From an uncultured Agathobacter sp. (GTDB taxonomy: Bacteria; Bacillota; Clostridia; Lachnospirales; Lachnospiraceae): a stretch of 64,000 nucleotides of DNA. The position numbers and the translations under genes were made by a program. The notes beneath the pieces are model-generated. The model had not been told where the DNA came from and did no database searches. It saw nothing but the letters and a program-made list of their open reading frames with translations. Below are positions 32,864 through 42,844 of the stretch, one piece after another. Within the stretch, counting starts at the first letter, position 1. Each line of letters starts with the position of its first letter. Location of the stretch: assembly GCA_934365945.1 (NCBI GenBank), contig CAKRNE010000005.1, positions 71,976 through 135,975 of the forward strand, read 5' to 3'.

Positions 32864-35218
32864 TTGGCAGATTACTCAACAGAAGAATTAGAAAAAATAG
32901 CGGACAAATTTCGCTCAGACACAAGCGGCATAAGGGGAACAAAGGATTTTACCAGCCCCGAGGAGCTATATGACGAGCTTAAGAAGGAAATCAAAAAGTA
33001 TCATCCGTCGGATGACACAAGCCTTGTGGACAAAGCCTACAGGGTAGCTTATGATGCTCATAAGGGGCAGGCACGTAAGTCAGGAGAGCCTTATATCATA
33101 CATCCGCTCTGTGTTGCCATAATACTCGCCGAGCTCGAGCTGGATAAGGAAACCATTGCAGCAGGTCTGCTCCATGATGTGCTGGAGGATACCATCATGA
33201 CCATGGATGAGATGCGCGCGGAGTTTGGAGACGATGTCGCACATCTGGTGGATGGCGTCACGAAGTTAAAGCACCTGCATCTGACAGACAGCACCAAGGA
33301 TCCGAAGGATAAGAATGCGGACAGGCTTGAGATGCAGGCAGAGAACCTGCGCAAGATGTTTCTCGCCATGGCTAAGGATATCAGGGTCATCCTCATAAAG
33401 CTGGCAGACAGACTGCACAATATGCGTACACTCAAGTACCAGTCCAAGGAAGCACAGCAGCGTATCGCCAGGGAGACACAGGATATCTACTGCCCTATCG
33501 CACAGCGACTTGGTATCAGCAAGATAAAGATAGAGCTGGAGGACCTTTGTATGAAGTACCTCTATCCGGATGCCTACTATGATCTGGTAGAGAAGGTAGC
33601 CCTCAGAAAGACAGAGCGCGATACCTACATCCAGGGTCTGGTAAACGATGTCAAGAAGTACGTTTCAGATGCCGGTATCAAGGCTGAGATATACGGCAGG
33701 GCAAAGCATTTCTTCAGTATATATAAGAAGATGGTCAATCAGGACAAGACGATAGACCAGATATATGACCTCTTTGCCATCAGGATTCTGGTGGACACCA
33801 TACCGGACTGCTACGCAGTGCTTGGTATCATACATGAGAAGTACAAGCCTATACCGGGCCGCTTTAAGGACTATATCGCCATGCCGAAGCAGAACATGTA
33901 CCAGTCGCTTCACACGACGCTCATAGGTCCGAGTGGACAGCCGTTTGAGATACAGATTCGTACCTACGAGATGCATCGTACTGCTGAGTACGGTATCGCG
34001 GCACATTGGAAGTACAAGGAAACAAACAACGGCAATGCCACCACCACCACTGTCACCGAGGAGGAGAAGCTCAGCTGGCTTCGCCAGATACTCGAGTGGC
34101 AGCAGGATATGTCGGATAATAAGGAGTTTATGACTTTATTAAAGAGTGATTTAAATTTATTCTCCGACAATGTATTTGCATTCACGCCATCCGGCGATGT
34201 AAAGAACCTGCCAAAGGGCTCCACACCTATAGACTTTGCCTACAGCATACACTCTGCGGTCGGCAACAAGATGGTCGGTGCCAAGGTAAACGGCAAGCTC
34301 GTGCCGATAGACTATGTCATCAAAAACGGTGACCAGATAGAGATAATCACCTCGCAGAATTCCAAGGGACCAAGCCGTGACTGGCTCAAGGTCGTAAAGA
34401 GCACACAGGCCAAGAACAAGATCAACCAGTGGTTCAGAAGTGAGCTCAAGGAGGAAAATATACAGCACGGCAAGGATCTGATAGCAGCCTATGCCAAGGC
34501 AAAGGGCATCAACTTTGCAGAGGTAAACAAGCCTGAGTATCAGGAGAAAATACGCCGCAAATACGGCTTCCACGACTGGAACTCATGCCTTGCAACTGTC
34601 GGCCACGGTGGTCTCAAGGAAAGCCAGATAGTCAACAGGATGTACGACGAGTACAAGAAGGACCATGTGGTGCCTGTGACAGATGCAGATGTGCTTGGCA
34701 GCATTGCAGAAAAGCAGCAGGCGGCAGCGACAGGCACACAGCAGGAGCACAAGTCAAAGAGTGGTATTGTGGTACACGGGCTCTATGACGTGGCAGTGCA
34801 TTTCTCGAAGTGCTGCAATCCGGTTCCGGGAGATGAGATCGTGGGCTTTGTCACAAGAGGCCGTGGCATCTCCATCCACAGGACAGACTGCGTGAATATC
34901 ATCAACCTGTCCAAGATAGAAAAGGACAGGCTCATAGAAGCAGAGTGGCAGGATACAGCCCTCATGGACAACGGCGCCGAGTATCAGGCAGACCTAAAGA
35001 TATTCTGTCATGACAGACCGGGACTGCTCGTAGATATCACCAAGATATTTACCGAGAAGGAAATCAATATCAGTGGTATCCAGTCCAAGACCAGCAAGCA
35101 GGGCATTGCTACAATCGAGGTATTTTTCAATATCAGAGGCAGGGACCAGATAAAGGTTCTCGTGGAGAAGCTCAGACAGATAGAAAGTGTAATAGACGTA
35201 GAGAGGACCACCGGCTAA
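32864..35218 (+). CDS. rel: Bifunctional (p)ppGpp synthetase/hydrolase Rel
   Basis: About 785 residues. TTG 32864 follows GAGGTGA by 6 bases; GTG 32855 is part of that site, so the start is uncertain by three codons. Domains in order: HD hydrolase (HKGQARKSGEPYIIHPL, HDVLEDT, RLHNMRTLKY), synthetase (GRAKHFFSIYKKM, RFKDYIAMPKQNMYQSLHT), TGS (VFAFTPSGDVKNLPKGSTPIDFAYSIH), a zinc-finger-type segment with CC (HFSKCCNPVPGD) and ACT at the C terminus (DRPGLLVDITKIFTEKEINI). Both catalytic halves look intact. It controls the stringent response. Confidence 0.95.
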   Translation: MADYSTEELEKIADKFRSDTSGIRGTKDFTSPEELYDELKKEIKKYHPSDDTSLVDKAYRVAYDAHKGQARKSGEPYIIHPLCVAIILAELELDKETIAAGLLHDVLEDTIMTMDEMRAEFGDDVAHLVDGVTKLKHLHLTDSTKDPKDKNADRLEMQAENLRKMFLAMAKDIRVILIKLADRLHNMRTLKYQSKEAQQRIARETQDIYCPIAQRLGISKIKIELEDLCMKYLYPDAYYDLVEKVALRKTERDTYIQGLVNDVKKYVSDAGIKAEIYGRAKHFFSIYKKMVNQDKTIDQIYDLFAIRILVDTIPDCYAVLGIIHEKYKPIPGRFKDYIAMPKQNMYQSLHTTLIGPSGQPFEIQIRTYEMHRTAEYGIAAHWKYKETNNGNATTTTVTEEEKLSWLRQILEWQQDMSDNKEFMTLLKSDLNLFSDNVFAFTPSGDVKNLPKGSTPIDFAYSIHSAVGNKMVGAKVNGKLVPIDYVIKNGDQIEIITSQNSKGPSRDWLKVVKSTQAKNKINQWFRSELKEENIQHGKDLIAAYAKAKGINFAEVNKPEYQEKIRRKYGFHDWNSCLATVGHGGLKESQIVNRMYDEYKKDHVVPVTDADVLGSIAEKQQAAATGTQQEHKSKSGIVVHGLYDVAVHFSKCCNPVPGDEIVGFVTRGRGISIHRTDCVNIINLSKIEKDRLIEAEWQDTALMDNGAEYQADLKIFCHDRPGLLVDITKIFTEKEINISGIQSKTSKQGIATIEVFFNIRGRDQIKVLVEKLRQIESVIDVERTTG

Positions 35219-35340
35219 ATCCCGGTGGTTCTTGCGTGAAGTGAGATTATAGTTCATATCTCACTGTGAGACGCAATGGCGATGAAGAAGGAATTATTGC
35301 GTAAATAGTATGTAAATATAAATATAAGGAGTATACCCAT

Positions 35341-35970
35341 ATGGTAAATATGAAGATAGACCACTTCGTAGTGGGACCGGTGCAGACCAACTGCTACTTT
35401 GTCACCAATATAAAGACAAAGGAAATGATAATAATAGACCCGGGCGCGTGTGCAGAACAGCTCGCCAAAAAGGTGGACGAATCAGGCGCAAAGCCTGTGG
35501 CAATACTGCTCACACACGGACACTTTGACCATGCCACGGATGCAAAGCCACTCGCAGACCGCTACGGCATCAAAATATATATCCATGAGGCAGACAGGGC
35601 GACACTCGACGACCCGCAGCTCAATGTCAGCTACATGATGGGACAGTCAAAGACCTTCTATGCGGATGTATTTTTGAAGGATAAGCAGGAGCTTGACATC
35701 GCAGGCTTTCACATAGTAGTGCTTCACACACCGGGCCATACACCGGGCGGTTGCTGCTATTATTTCCCGTATGAGGATGTGATATTTACAGGAGATTCGC
35801 TGTTTTGCGGTTCAATCGGACGTACGGATTTCAAGGGCGGCAGCATGTCAGACCTCGTGCGCACAGTGAAGGAAAAGATCATGACACTGCCTGAGCATAC
35901 AGAGGTGTACCCGGGACACAATGACACAACAACCATAGAAAACGAGAGGATGTATAACCCTTACTTATGA
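35341..35970 (+). CDS. Metallo-beta-lactamase fold hydrolase (glyoxalase II-like)
   Basis: 209 residues. The metal-binding motif THGHFDHATD (HxHxDH) is at about residues 59-68, with further ligands in HTPGHTPGG and FTGDSLF, and the C-terminal histidine in YPGHND. It is the small MBL subclass commonly placed between rel and hemZ in Clostridia. The actual thioester or other substrate is not known. Its stop codon overlaps the hemZ start (ATGA). Confidence 0.88.
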   Translation: MVNMKIDHFVVGPVQTNCYFVTNIKTKEMIIIDPGACAEQLAKKVDESGAKPVAILLTHGHFDHATDAKPLADRYGIKIYIHEADRATLDDPQLNVSYMMGQSKTFYADVFLKDKQELDIAGFHIVVLHTPGHTPGGCCYYFPYEDVIFTGDSLFCGSIGRTDFKGGSMSDLVRTVKEKIMTLPEHTEVYPGHNDTTTIENERMYNPYL

Positions 35971-37511
35971 TAGTAGTAGTATTTAATAAACCGGATTTTG
36001 AATATGATGTGCACTCACTGCTCAAGGAGTTCTTTCCACAGGAGGACGTGCAGATGTACTATAGCTGCTCACCTGATGAGGTGGAGGGGAAAAACTTGGC
36101 CTGCACACATCACGAGATGACAGATGATGGCGTAAAGGAATTTGCGGATGCCTCACAGGTATTTAAGATAGACTATGTGGGTGAAGAGATTGCGGTGGAG
36201 TGGACTGTAAATAGAGCCGGCGGAAATAATTCCATGACAGATGATATTAAAATATCCGTGACCGGCGCAGACCGCAAGGAAACCAAGAACCGCTTAAAGC
36301 TCGCCCTCTATTCCATGATAGAAAAGGGCACAGGAAAGAGCCTTCCGTGGGGCACACTCTCAGGCATCAGACCGACGAAGATAGCTATGAAATGCATAGA
36401 GGACGGCATGAGCGATAAAGAAACCTACGACTATCTGAAGGAAAACTATCTTGCAAGCGATGAGAAAATCGACCTTTCAATAGGCATAGCAAAGCGCGAG
36501 AAGGCACTGCTCGATAAGGTGGACTATGACAACGGCTACAGCCTGTACATAGGCATACCATTCTGCCCGAGCACCTGTGCATACTGCTCGTTTACATCAT
36601 ACCCGCTCGGCGTGTGGAAAAACCGCGTGGACGATTACCTCGATGCACTCGAGAAGGAGATAGACTACACAGCACAGAAGTTCTACCACAAAAAGCTAAA
36701 CTCCATCTATATAGGAGGCGGCACACCGACCACCTTAAGCCCTGCACAGCTTGACAGGCTTATCAGAAAAATTAAATGCAGCTTTGATTTAAAGGACTGC
36801 CTGGAATTTACTGTGGAAGCGGGCAGACCGGATTCTATCACGAGAGAAAAGCTTATGGCACTAAAGAAAAACGGCATCAGCCGTATATCGGTCAATCCGC
36901 AGACCATGAAGCAGCAGACACTCGATATAATAGGAAGACATCACACAGTAGACGATACAATACAAAGCTTCAAGCTTGCGCGTGAGCTGGGCTTCGACAA
37001 CATAAATATGGACCTCATCATGGGACTTCCCGAGGAGACACTCGATGATGTAAGGCGTACAATGGAGCTCGTAAAGGAGCTGGCGCCTGACAACGTCACC
37101 ATCCATTCACTCGCAGTAAAGCGCGCTGCAAGACTTACAATCTTCAAGGACCGCTATCAGGATATGCAGATGGTCAACACCCAGGAGCATATGGACCTCT
37201 GCGCAGCCTACTGTAAACAGATGGGGCTTGAGCCATACTACCTCTACAGGCAGAAGGGCATGGCAGGCAATATGGAGAACGTGGGCTATGCAGCAAAGGG
37301 CAAGGCCGGAGTATACAACATATTGATAATGGAGGAAAAGCAGACTATCGTAGCCTGCGGAGCCGGAGCAAGCACCAAGCGTGTCTGGCCGGTACCGAAT
37401 CCGGATGGCACTCATCGTATCGACAGATGCGAGAATGTCAAGGATGTAGGGCAGTATATCGCAAGGATTGATGAGATGATAGAGAGGAAGCAGAGGCTGT
37501 TTGAGGAGTAA
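35967..37511 (+). CDS. hemZ: Radical SAM coproporphyrinogen III oxidase-like protein HemZ
   Basis: 514 residues. An N-terminal domain of about 160 residues precedes the radical SAM core, whose cluster motif is CPSTCAYCSF (C-x3-C-x2-C) near residue 197. IYIGGGTPTTL, RISVNPQTMKQQTL and NMDLIMGLPEE are typical of the HemN/HemZ family. It is named as a coproporphyrinogen dehydrogenase, but in heme-poor anaerobes HemN-like proteins may have other roles. Coupled to the MBL gene. Confidence 0.9.
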   Translation: MIVVVFNKPDFEYDVHSLLKEFFPQEDVQMYYSCSPDEVEGKNLACTHHEMTDDGVKEFADASQVFKIDYVGEEIAVEWTVNRAGGNNSMTDDIKISVTGADRKETKNRLKLALYSMIEKGTGKSLPWGTLSGIRPTKIAMKCIEDGMSDKETYDYLKENYLASDEKIDLSIGIAKREKALLDKVDYDNGYSLYIGIPFCPSTCAYCSFTSYPLGVWKNRVDDYLDALEKEIDYTAQKFYHKKLNSIYIGGGTPTTLSPAQLDRLIRKIKCSFDLKDCLEFTVEAGRPDSITREKLMALKKNGISRISVNPQTMKQQTLDIIGRHHTVDDTIQSFKLARELGFDNINMDLIMGLPEETLDDVRRTMELVKELAPDNVTIHSLAVKRAARLTIFKDRYQDMQMVNTQEHMDLCAAYCKQMGLEPYYLYRQKGMAGNMENVGYAAKGKAGVYNILIMEEKQTIVACGAGASTKRVWPVPNPDGTHRIDRCENVKDVGQYIARIDEMIERKQRLFEE

Positions 37512-37528
37512 AAAGGAGGAACAGTGAG

Positions 37529-39235
37529 ATGATTACAAAAGCAAAAAAGCGTTTATTAACGTTTACAATGGTTTTAATGGTTTATGTCGTAGCTGTTCTT
37601 TCACCTGTCAGTGTATCTCAAATGCGAGTCATGGCTGCAGAATGCGAGGGAGATTATGAGTACATATATCTGCCTGATAATTCGGTTGAGATAACAAGCT
37701 ATAATGGAACTGACGCGCAGGTAGTTCTCCCTGATAATATATCTGGAAGAACAATCGGTGTAATCGGGGAAAATGCGTTTTGTGAGAATAAGACCCTCGA
37801 AACAGTGGTAATTCCTGAAAGTGTAACAGTTATACAAAAACAGGCATTTGCATCCTGTGAAAATCTGAAAAATGTTTATATTTATTCGGAGAGTAAGCTT
37901 AAGACAATAGGAGAAGCCTGTTTCTGGATGGATAAGAAGCTTGAGAAAATTACATTTCCAAAAAGCTTAAGGAATATAGATAAAAATGCCTTTGGTTTTT
38001 GTGCTGCATTAACAGAGGTGAAATTTAATGATGGTTTTCAAAGCATTGGCGAATATGCATTTTGCAGCAGTGGAATCAAATCAGTCGATATAAAGGATAG
38101 TATTACAAATGTAGGCGCCGGTGCATTTTGCGATTGTGAGGAGCTGTTAAATGTAAGTATCGGAAAAGGCATAAGTTCAATTTATGATTATACATTTACA
38201 TATTGCGATAAGCTGGATAAAGTAGTAATCCCTGACAATGTGAAAAGCATTGGAAAGAATGCATTTGATAAGAATACACAGAAGATAGTTTTAAAGGACT
38301 GCAACGTAATAGGATACTCAGTTTCACTCAGTGACAAAATAGACCTGAAAATGTATACATATGTATCGAACAATATCAGAAAAGATGCCGGTGCAAAGGT
38401 TAATCTGACACTTCCGGATGGAACAGGCAAAGACATCCTTTTGTCGAAATGCAAGACGGTGACTTATAATGGGGTCAATACTTTTTTGATAAGTGCAGAT
38501 GTCGTGCCGGCATACATTACAGGTACAGTTACAATGAAAATTACAGGCTCTGATGGAAAAGTAAAAGGCAGCTTTACATCATCTGTCTATGATTATGCAA
38601 AAGATTATATCAAGCGTTCAAATTATGATGACACATATAAAAGCGGACTTAATCTGGTGAAAGCCATGCTGGATTATGGTGCAGCAGCGCAGACATATTT
38701 TGGCATAAATACCGATAAGCCGGCCAATAAAGACCAGAGCACAGGAAAGCTTCTGACCGATAACAAAGCACAGACAACAGACAGTAGTGTTCTTTCGGAA
38801 AAAATCCAGAATAAAACATCCGGAAAACTTCAAAATACAGACCTTGCGTATGAATACATGTCATTGCTCTGCAAGAGCCGGACAGGTTTGAAATTGTATT
38901 TTGAAAATAAAAACAGTCTGACTCTGAATCAGATTAAGGCCAAATACAGTATCAATATATATGACGGCAATGGCAAAAAGCTGGCCGCTACTCAGTATGA
39001 GCTTAAGGCTGATGGCAAAGAGTTTACGATAAAGATAAATAATATTTTACCGGTACAACTTGGTTCTTATTATACGGTGGAGCTTGTAGGAGGCGGCAGC
39101 ACGGCAAAAGGTACAGTTTCACCTTCTGTCTATATGAAGAAAGCCATGGGTGTTGGCGGTGAAAATCTGAAGAAGCTGTGTAATGCGATGTATTTTTATA
39201 ATAATGAGGCTGTGGTTTACTCCAAAACTAAATAG
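37529..39235 (+). CDS. Secreted BspA-type leucine-rich repeat protein
   Basis: 568 residues, ATG after AAAGGAGGA. A signal peptide at 1-36 is followed from about residue 40 to 235 by LRR_5 repeats of about 23 residues (IGENAFCENKTLETVVIPESVTVI; IDKNAFGFCAALTEVKF; IGEYAFCSSGIKSVDI). The C-terminal approximately 330 residues contain beta-rich segments and YDYAKDYIKRSNYDDTYKSGLNLVKAMLDYGAAAQTYFG, a pattern common in large exported Lachnospiraceae proteins. It has no sortase motif. A role in adhesion or glycan contact is inferred only. Confidence 0.85.
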   Translation: MITKAKKRLLTFTMVLMVYVVAVLSPVSVSQMRVMAAECEGDYEYIYLPDNSVEITSYNGTDAQVVLPDNISGRTIGVIGENAFCENKTLETVVIPESVTVIQKQAFASCENLKNVYIYSESKLKTIGEACFWMDKKLEKITFPKSLRNIDKNAFGFCAALTEVKFNDGFQSIGEYAFCSSGIKSVDIKDSITNVGAGAFCDCEELLNVSIGKGISSIYDYTFTYCDKLDKVVIPDNVKSIGKNAFDKNTQKIVLKDCNVIGYSVSLSDKIDLKMYTYVSNNIRKDAGAKVNLTLPDGTGKDILLSKCKTVTYNGVNTFLISADVVPAYITGTVTMKITGSDGKVKGSFTSSVYDYAKDYIKRSNYDDTYKSGLNLVKAMLDYGAAAQTYFGINTDKPANKDQSTGKLLTDNKAQTTDSSVLSEKIQNKTSGKLQNTDLAYEYMSLLCKSRTGLKLYFENKNSLTLNQIKAKYSINIYDGNGKKLAATQYELKADGKEFTIKINNILPVQLGSYYTVELVGGGSTAKGTVSPSVYMKKAMGVGGENLKKLCNAMYFYNNEAVVYSKTK

Positions 39236-39343
39236 TTATAAATAAAATTATTGCAAAATTGATAGCAAAATAGTAATATAGAACTATAAACTATCAGTGA
39301 GTTAGAGCGTTGTTGTTTTAAAAGATAGCAACGCTTTATAAAT

Positions 39344-39928
39344 TTGAAAAGAAAGGCAAAAAAGGTGGGTTTTAATAAAAAAACAGGAAATGTAGTAGTT
39401 GTTTTAGCATTTACAGCGCTTATAACGGCATCAGCATTATCAGCAAAAAACATTAGTACGGAAAAAAAGGAAAGTAAGACAACTAAATCGGTGACAGAGA
39501 GTGTGGCTGATACTGAGAACGTATCTGATACAGAGCTTGTGAACAGTGCAAAGAAGATTCCGGATACGCAAAAAGCAGTTACAGAGGCATCAGAACAGAA
39601 TAACAGTAATAGCGATAGCAATAGCTCAGATAATGCTGTTACTTCAACTGACATTTCAGGAGACGTAGGCAAATCCGGTTCAAAGGATGCTTATGAGACA
39701 GATATCATGAAGAATGATGAATCAGAAACTGATGAAGATGATGGTGCATCAGGAAAAGATGGACAGGTAAATCCAGGAAATGACAATCCCGGAAATGGCA
39801 ATTCAGGAAATGGCAATTCAGACAATAATTCGTCGAATGACAACCAACCGGGAAATGATAAGAAGCCGGATAGCAGTAGCAAAGAAGATAATGGGGCGAT
39901 AGAGCTTCCGATTATTCCGATTGACTAA
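39344..39928 (+). CDS. Secreted low-complexity protein with Asn/Gly/Ser repeats
   Basis: Up to 194 residues. The start is uncertain: TTG 39344 has no good site, and GTG 39365 follows AAAGGCAAAAAAG. The N terminus is basic, then one hydrophobic segment (VVVVLAFTALITASALSA) serves as signal or anchor. The rest is acidic and repetitive: Thr/Ser/Glu-rich to about 140, then NPGNDNPGNGNSGNGNSDN-type repeats and a short end ELPIIPID. No enzyme domain. Probably a cell-surface linker protein that goes with the LRR neighbour. Confidence 0.6.
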   Translation: MKRKAKKVGFNKKTGNVVVVLAFTALITASALSAKNISTEKKESKTTKSVTESVADTENVSDTELVNSAKKIPDTQKAVTEASEQNNSNSDSNSSDNAVTSTDISGDVGKSGSKDAYETDIMKNDESETDEDDGASGKDGQVNPGNDNPGNGNSGNGNSDNNSSNDNQPGNDKKPDSSSKEDNGAIELPIIPID

Positions 39929-39970
39929 AAAATAGTTATAGTTGTCAACATATTAAATGGTATTGATTTA

Positions 39971-40441
39971 ATGAATATTTTTAATCAGCTTTACAGCTCA
40001 ATAGCATTGAATGGCTCGTTTTTTGAAGCCTTAATACTTATTGGGATAGGAGCATTTGTATTTATACGTTTTAAAGAGCGAAGGCACGTCTGCATTTGGT
40101 ATAGTATTTTTCTAATAGTATATATCACTTTGTTGAGGAGAGCACCTGGAGAACAAAGAATTGTCCGTATGAATCTGGAAATTATAGGTGATGCCTCGAC
40201 AATGGCAGGCAATCTGCTTAATGTGATTTTATATATTCCGTTTGGATGGAGTATGCAAAAATTAAAAAATAGTCTAAGAGTGACGGTTATATCGGGCTGT
40301 GTATTTTCTTTTTTGTGTGAGCTATTGCAGTTTATCACGAAAAGAGGCTGGGCGGATATCAATGATCTGGTTTTTAATACACTTGGTGCGTTCTGTGGCG
40401 GTTTGATGATGATAAAATTGCATAAAAAAGATTTTATATAG
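39971..40441 (+). CDS. VanZ-like membrane protein
   Basis: 156 residues with about four spans and the VanZ-family pattern: RRAPGEQRIVRMNL, NLLNVILYIPFGWSM, FSFLCELLQFITKRGWADINDLVFNTLGAFCGG. VanZ itself raises resistance to teicoplanin by an unknown route; most VanZ-like proteins have no known function. It lies 42 bases after the low-complexity protein gene. The ribosome site is weak. Confidence 0.8.
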   Translation: MNIFNQLYSSIALNGSFFEALILIGIGAFVFIRFKERRHVCIWYSIFLIVYITLLRRAPGEQRIVRMNLEIIGDASTMAGNLLNVILYIPFGWSMQKLKNSLRVTVISGCVFSFLCELLQFITKRGWADINDLVFNTLGAFCGGLMMIKLHKKDFI

Positions 40442-40581
40442 TTTTGCAAATGATTATAGTTCAGAGGGAATATGGAAAAATAATGCGTTGTACTCACACA
40501 CAAATTGTGCAAATTTACCACTTTAATGTGCTGAAATTTTACATAAATTTTATGAAATGTGAAAAATATAACAAAAAATAC

Positions 40582-40610
40582 TAGACAAATCGTACTATAT
40601 GCGTTAAAAT
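40582..40610 (+). promoter_or_regulatory. Promoter of the nag leader
   Basis: TAGACA and TAAAAT are 17 bases apart, about 250 bases before nagB, giving a long untranslated leader. Confidence 0.6.
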
Positions 40611-40616
40611 GCATAT

Positions 40617-40789
40617 ATACAGTTGAGACACGAATTTATATATTGTGCATCATTACAGTATGACTTTTGCGTACAAGGAATTCATTTCCTGACAGGGTTC
40701 TTCATGTGGAAGATGGTCGGATAGTATAGACCTGATTATTATTTGGTTATTATGACTTATGGCTCTTGTAGGTAGAGGTCTTTTTTTTA
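40617..40789 (+). ncRNA. Leader RNA before nagB ending in a terminator-like hairpin
   Basis: From the predicted start there are about 170 untranslated bases. They contain local hairpins (AGGAA-TTCAT-TTCCT near 40676-40690; TCTTC-ATGTG-GAAGA near 40700-40713) and then AGACCT (40728) pairing with AGGTCT (40776), followed by eight T. It could be an attenuator of the nag operon or an independent small RNA. I do not recognise a known riboswitch class. The other 130 bases between the VanZ-like gene and the promoter hold nothing I can identify. Confidence 0.45.
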
Positions 40790-40862
40790 TAGTAATGTAG
40801 CTTCTGTAGCTTTTACAATGGGGATTGCAAATTACATATTTTGTGAATGGGGGGATTTTACC

Positions 40863-41606
40863 ATGAGAATTTACAAAGGTAAGGATTATGCTGATATGAG
40901 CAGGAAAGCTGCAAATATTGTATCGGCACAGGTGATTATGAAGCCTAATTGTGTATTGGGACTGGCTACGGGCTCCACACCTGTCGGATTGTACAAGCAG
41001 CTTGTTGAGTGGTTCAATAAGGGAGATTTGGATTTCTCTGAGGTTATGACGGTGAATCTTGATGAGTACAAGGGATTAAGCCGCGAGAATGATCAGAGTT
41101 ACTATTATTTTATGCATCAGCATCTGTTTGATCATGTGAATATTCCGATTGAGAATACACATCTGCCAAATGGCATGGAACCGGATCCGGACAGGGAGTG
41201 TAAACGCTATACTGAGCTGATTCAGGCACTGGGGGGTGTCGATTTACAGCTTTTAGGTATAGGACACAATGGTCATATAGGATTTAATGAGCCGGGAGAG
41301 TCTTTTGACAAGCAGGTTCATTGTGTGAATCTGACAAAGTCAACTATAGAGGCCAATAAGAGATTTTTTGCATCGGCTGATGATGTTCCAAAGCAGGCAT
41401 ACACGATGGGAATCAAGACCATTATGCAGGCTAAGAAGATTCTTATAGTGGCAAGTGGTGAGGATAAGGCTGATATAGTGCAGAGAGCATTTTTCGGACC
41501 AATTACACCGCAGGTTCCGGCTTCGGTGCTTCAGCTTCACAACGATGTGACGCTTGTGGCAGATGAAGCGGCACTCAGCAGGATATCCGGTGAAATCAAC
41601 AATTAA
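40863..41606 (+). CDS. nagB: Glucosamine-6-phosphate deaminase
   Basis: 247 residues from ATG 40863 (GGGGGGA upstream; an in-frame ATG at 40818 is not supported). It converts glucosamine 6-phosphate to fructose 6-phosphate and ammonia. Motifs: LGLATGSTPVGLYKQL, the catalytic region TVNLDEYKGLSREND, and LLGIGHNGHIGFNEPGE with the catalytic histidine. First gene of a four-gene cluster for N-acetylglucosamine use. Confidence 0.96.
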   Translation: MRIYKGKDYADMSRKAANIVSAQVIMKPNCVLGLATGSTPVGLYKQLVEWFNKGDLDFSEVMTVNLDEYKGLSRENDQSYYYFMHQHLFDHVNIPIENTHLPNGMEPDPDRECKRYTELIQALGGVDLQLLGIGHNGHIGFNEPGESFDKQVHCVNLTKSTIEANKRFFASADDVPKQAYTMGIKTIMQAKKILIVASGEDKADIVQRAFFGPITPQVPASVLQLHNDVTLVADEAALSRISGEINN

Positions 41607-41638
41607 TAGATGATATTCAGTTGAGAAGGTGAATATAG

Positions 41639-42844
41639 ATGATAATTAAAAATGCAAGGGTCTTTACAGAGGATAACTGTTTTGTATACGGTGATGTGGC
41701 TGTGGAGGACGGCCGTTTCACGGAAGTACCACAGGCGGCAGATAATTGTAAAGATGGTAATAAATGTACGCGGGGCAAAGCACCGGAAGAAAGCAGCGTG
41801 AAAAATAATGAAGGAAACTCAGATGAAAAAATCCTGAATGCCTCAGGACTTATCCTGATTCCGGGACTTGTAGATATTCATTTTCACGGCTGTAGGGGAG
41901 CAGATATGTGTGACGGCACTACGGAGGCTCTTGATGTGATTACAGCATATGAGGCTTCTGTCGGAGTGACGAGTGTATGTCCGGCAACGATGACTATACC
42001 GCAGGACGAGCTCTTATGTGTTATGAAAAATGCAGGTGATTATACATATCATGGTGGCGCTCATCTGGTGGGAATCAACATGGAGGGACCGTTTATCAGT
42101 CCATCAAAAAAGGGCGCACAGGCAGCAGAAAATATTATGCAATGTGATTATGAATATTTTCGTCAGCTTCAGGATGCAGCAAGTGGTCTGATTAAGCTTG
42201 TTGATATAGCTCCGGAGGAGCCGGGAGCATTTGAATTTATAAATAAGGCAAAGGATGAGGTTGTTATATCAATAGCACATACGGCAGCAGATTATGATAC
42301 CGCAAAGAAAGCTATAGAGCACGGTGCAAGCCATGCTACACATCTGTACAATGCCATGCCGCCTCTTCATCATAGAAATCCGGGAGTCATCGGAGCTGTG
42401 AGGGATTCACAGAAATGTCATGCGGAGCTTATATGTGACGGAGTACATATTCATCCGTCGGTTATCAGGGCAACGTTTGCCATGTTTGGTGCAGAACGCA
42501 TGATTTTAATCAGTGACAGTATGAGGGCCACAGGTCTTGAGGATGGTGAATACACACTTGGAGGGCAGCCGGTGACAGTAAGGGGCAATCTTGCCACACT
42601 TCATGACGGTACGATTGCAGGTTCTGCAACAAACCTGATGGACTGTATGCGTTTTGCGGTAAAGCAGGCAGGCATTCCACTGGAGGATGCAATTATGTGT
42701 GCGACAGCTAATCCGGCAAAAGAGGTTAATATATTTGATGAAACAGGAAGTATTTCTGTCGGTAAAAAAGCCGATTTTGTGCTTTTGAATGATGCATTGG
42801 ATATTATAGGTGTGTATATCGATGGAAAGGAGACAACATGTTAG
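41639..42844 (+). CDS. nagA: N-acetylglucosamine-6-phosphate deacetylase
   Basis: 401 residues. Amidohydrolase fold with LVDIHFHGCRGADMCDGT, the substrate and metal region NMEGPFISPSKKGAQ, AHTAADYDTAKKAIEHGASHATHLYNAMPPLHHRNPG and the catalytic aspartate in LISDSMRATG. Residues about 34-62 form a Lys/Asn/Glu-rich insert that is not usual in NagA. It releases acetate to give the substrate of NagB. Its end overlaps the next start by 7 bases. Confidence 0.95.
   Translation: MIIKNARVFTEDNCFVYGDVAVEDGRFTEVPQAADNCKDGNKCTRGKAPEESSVKNNEGNSDEKILNASGLILIPGLVDIHFHGCRGADMCDGTTEALDVITAYEASVGVTSVCPATMTIPQDELLCVMKNAGDYTYHGGAHLVGINMEGPFISPSKKGAQAAENIMQCDYEYFRQLQDAASGLIKLVDIAPEEPGAFEFINKAKDEVVISIAHTAADYDTAKKAIEHGASHATHLYNAMPPLHHRNPGVIGAVRDSQKCHAELICDGVHIHPSVIRATFAMFGAERMILISDSMRATGLEDGEYTLGGQPVTVRGNLATLHDGTIAGSATNLMDCMRFAVKQAGIPLEDAIMCATANPAKEVNIFDETGSISVGKKADFVLLNDALDIIGVYIDGKETTC

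Noticed and set aside
35207..35230. Terminator after rel
   Set aside because: ACCACCGG and CCGGTGGT form a good stem around the stop codon, but no T run follows, so I did not list it as a terminator.
39217..39672. 151-codon ORF on the minus strand
   Set aside because: It is antisense to the Ser/Asp-rich secreted protein gene. The long open frame follows from the biased codons of that gene.
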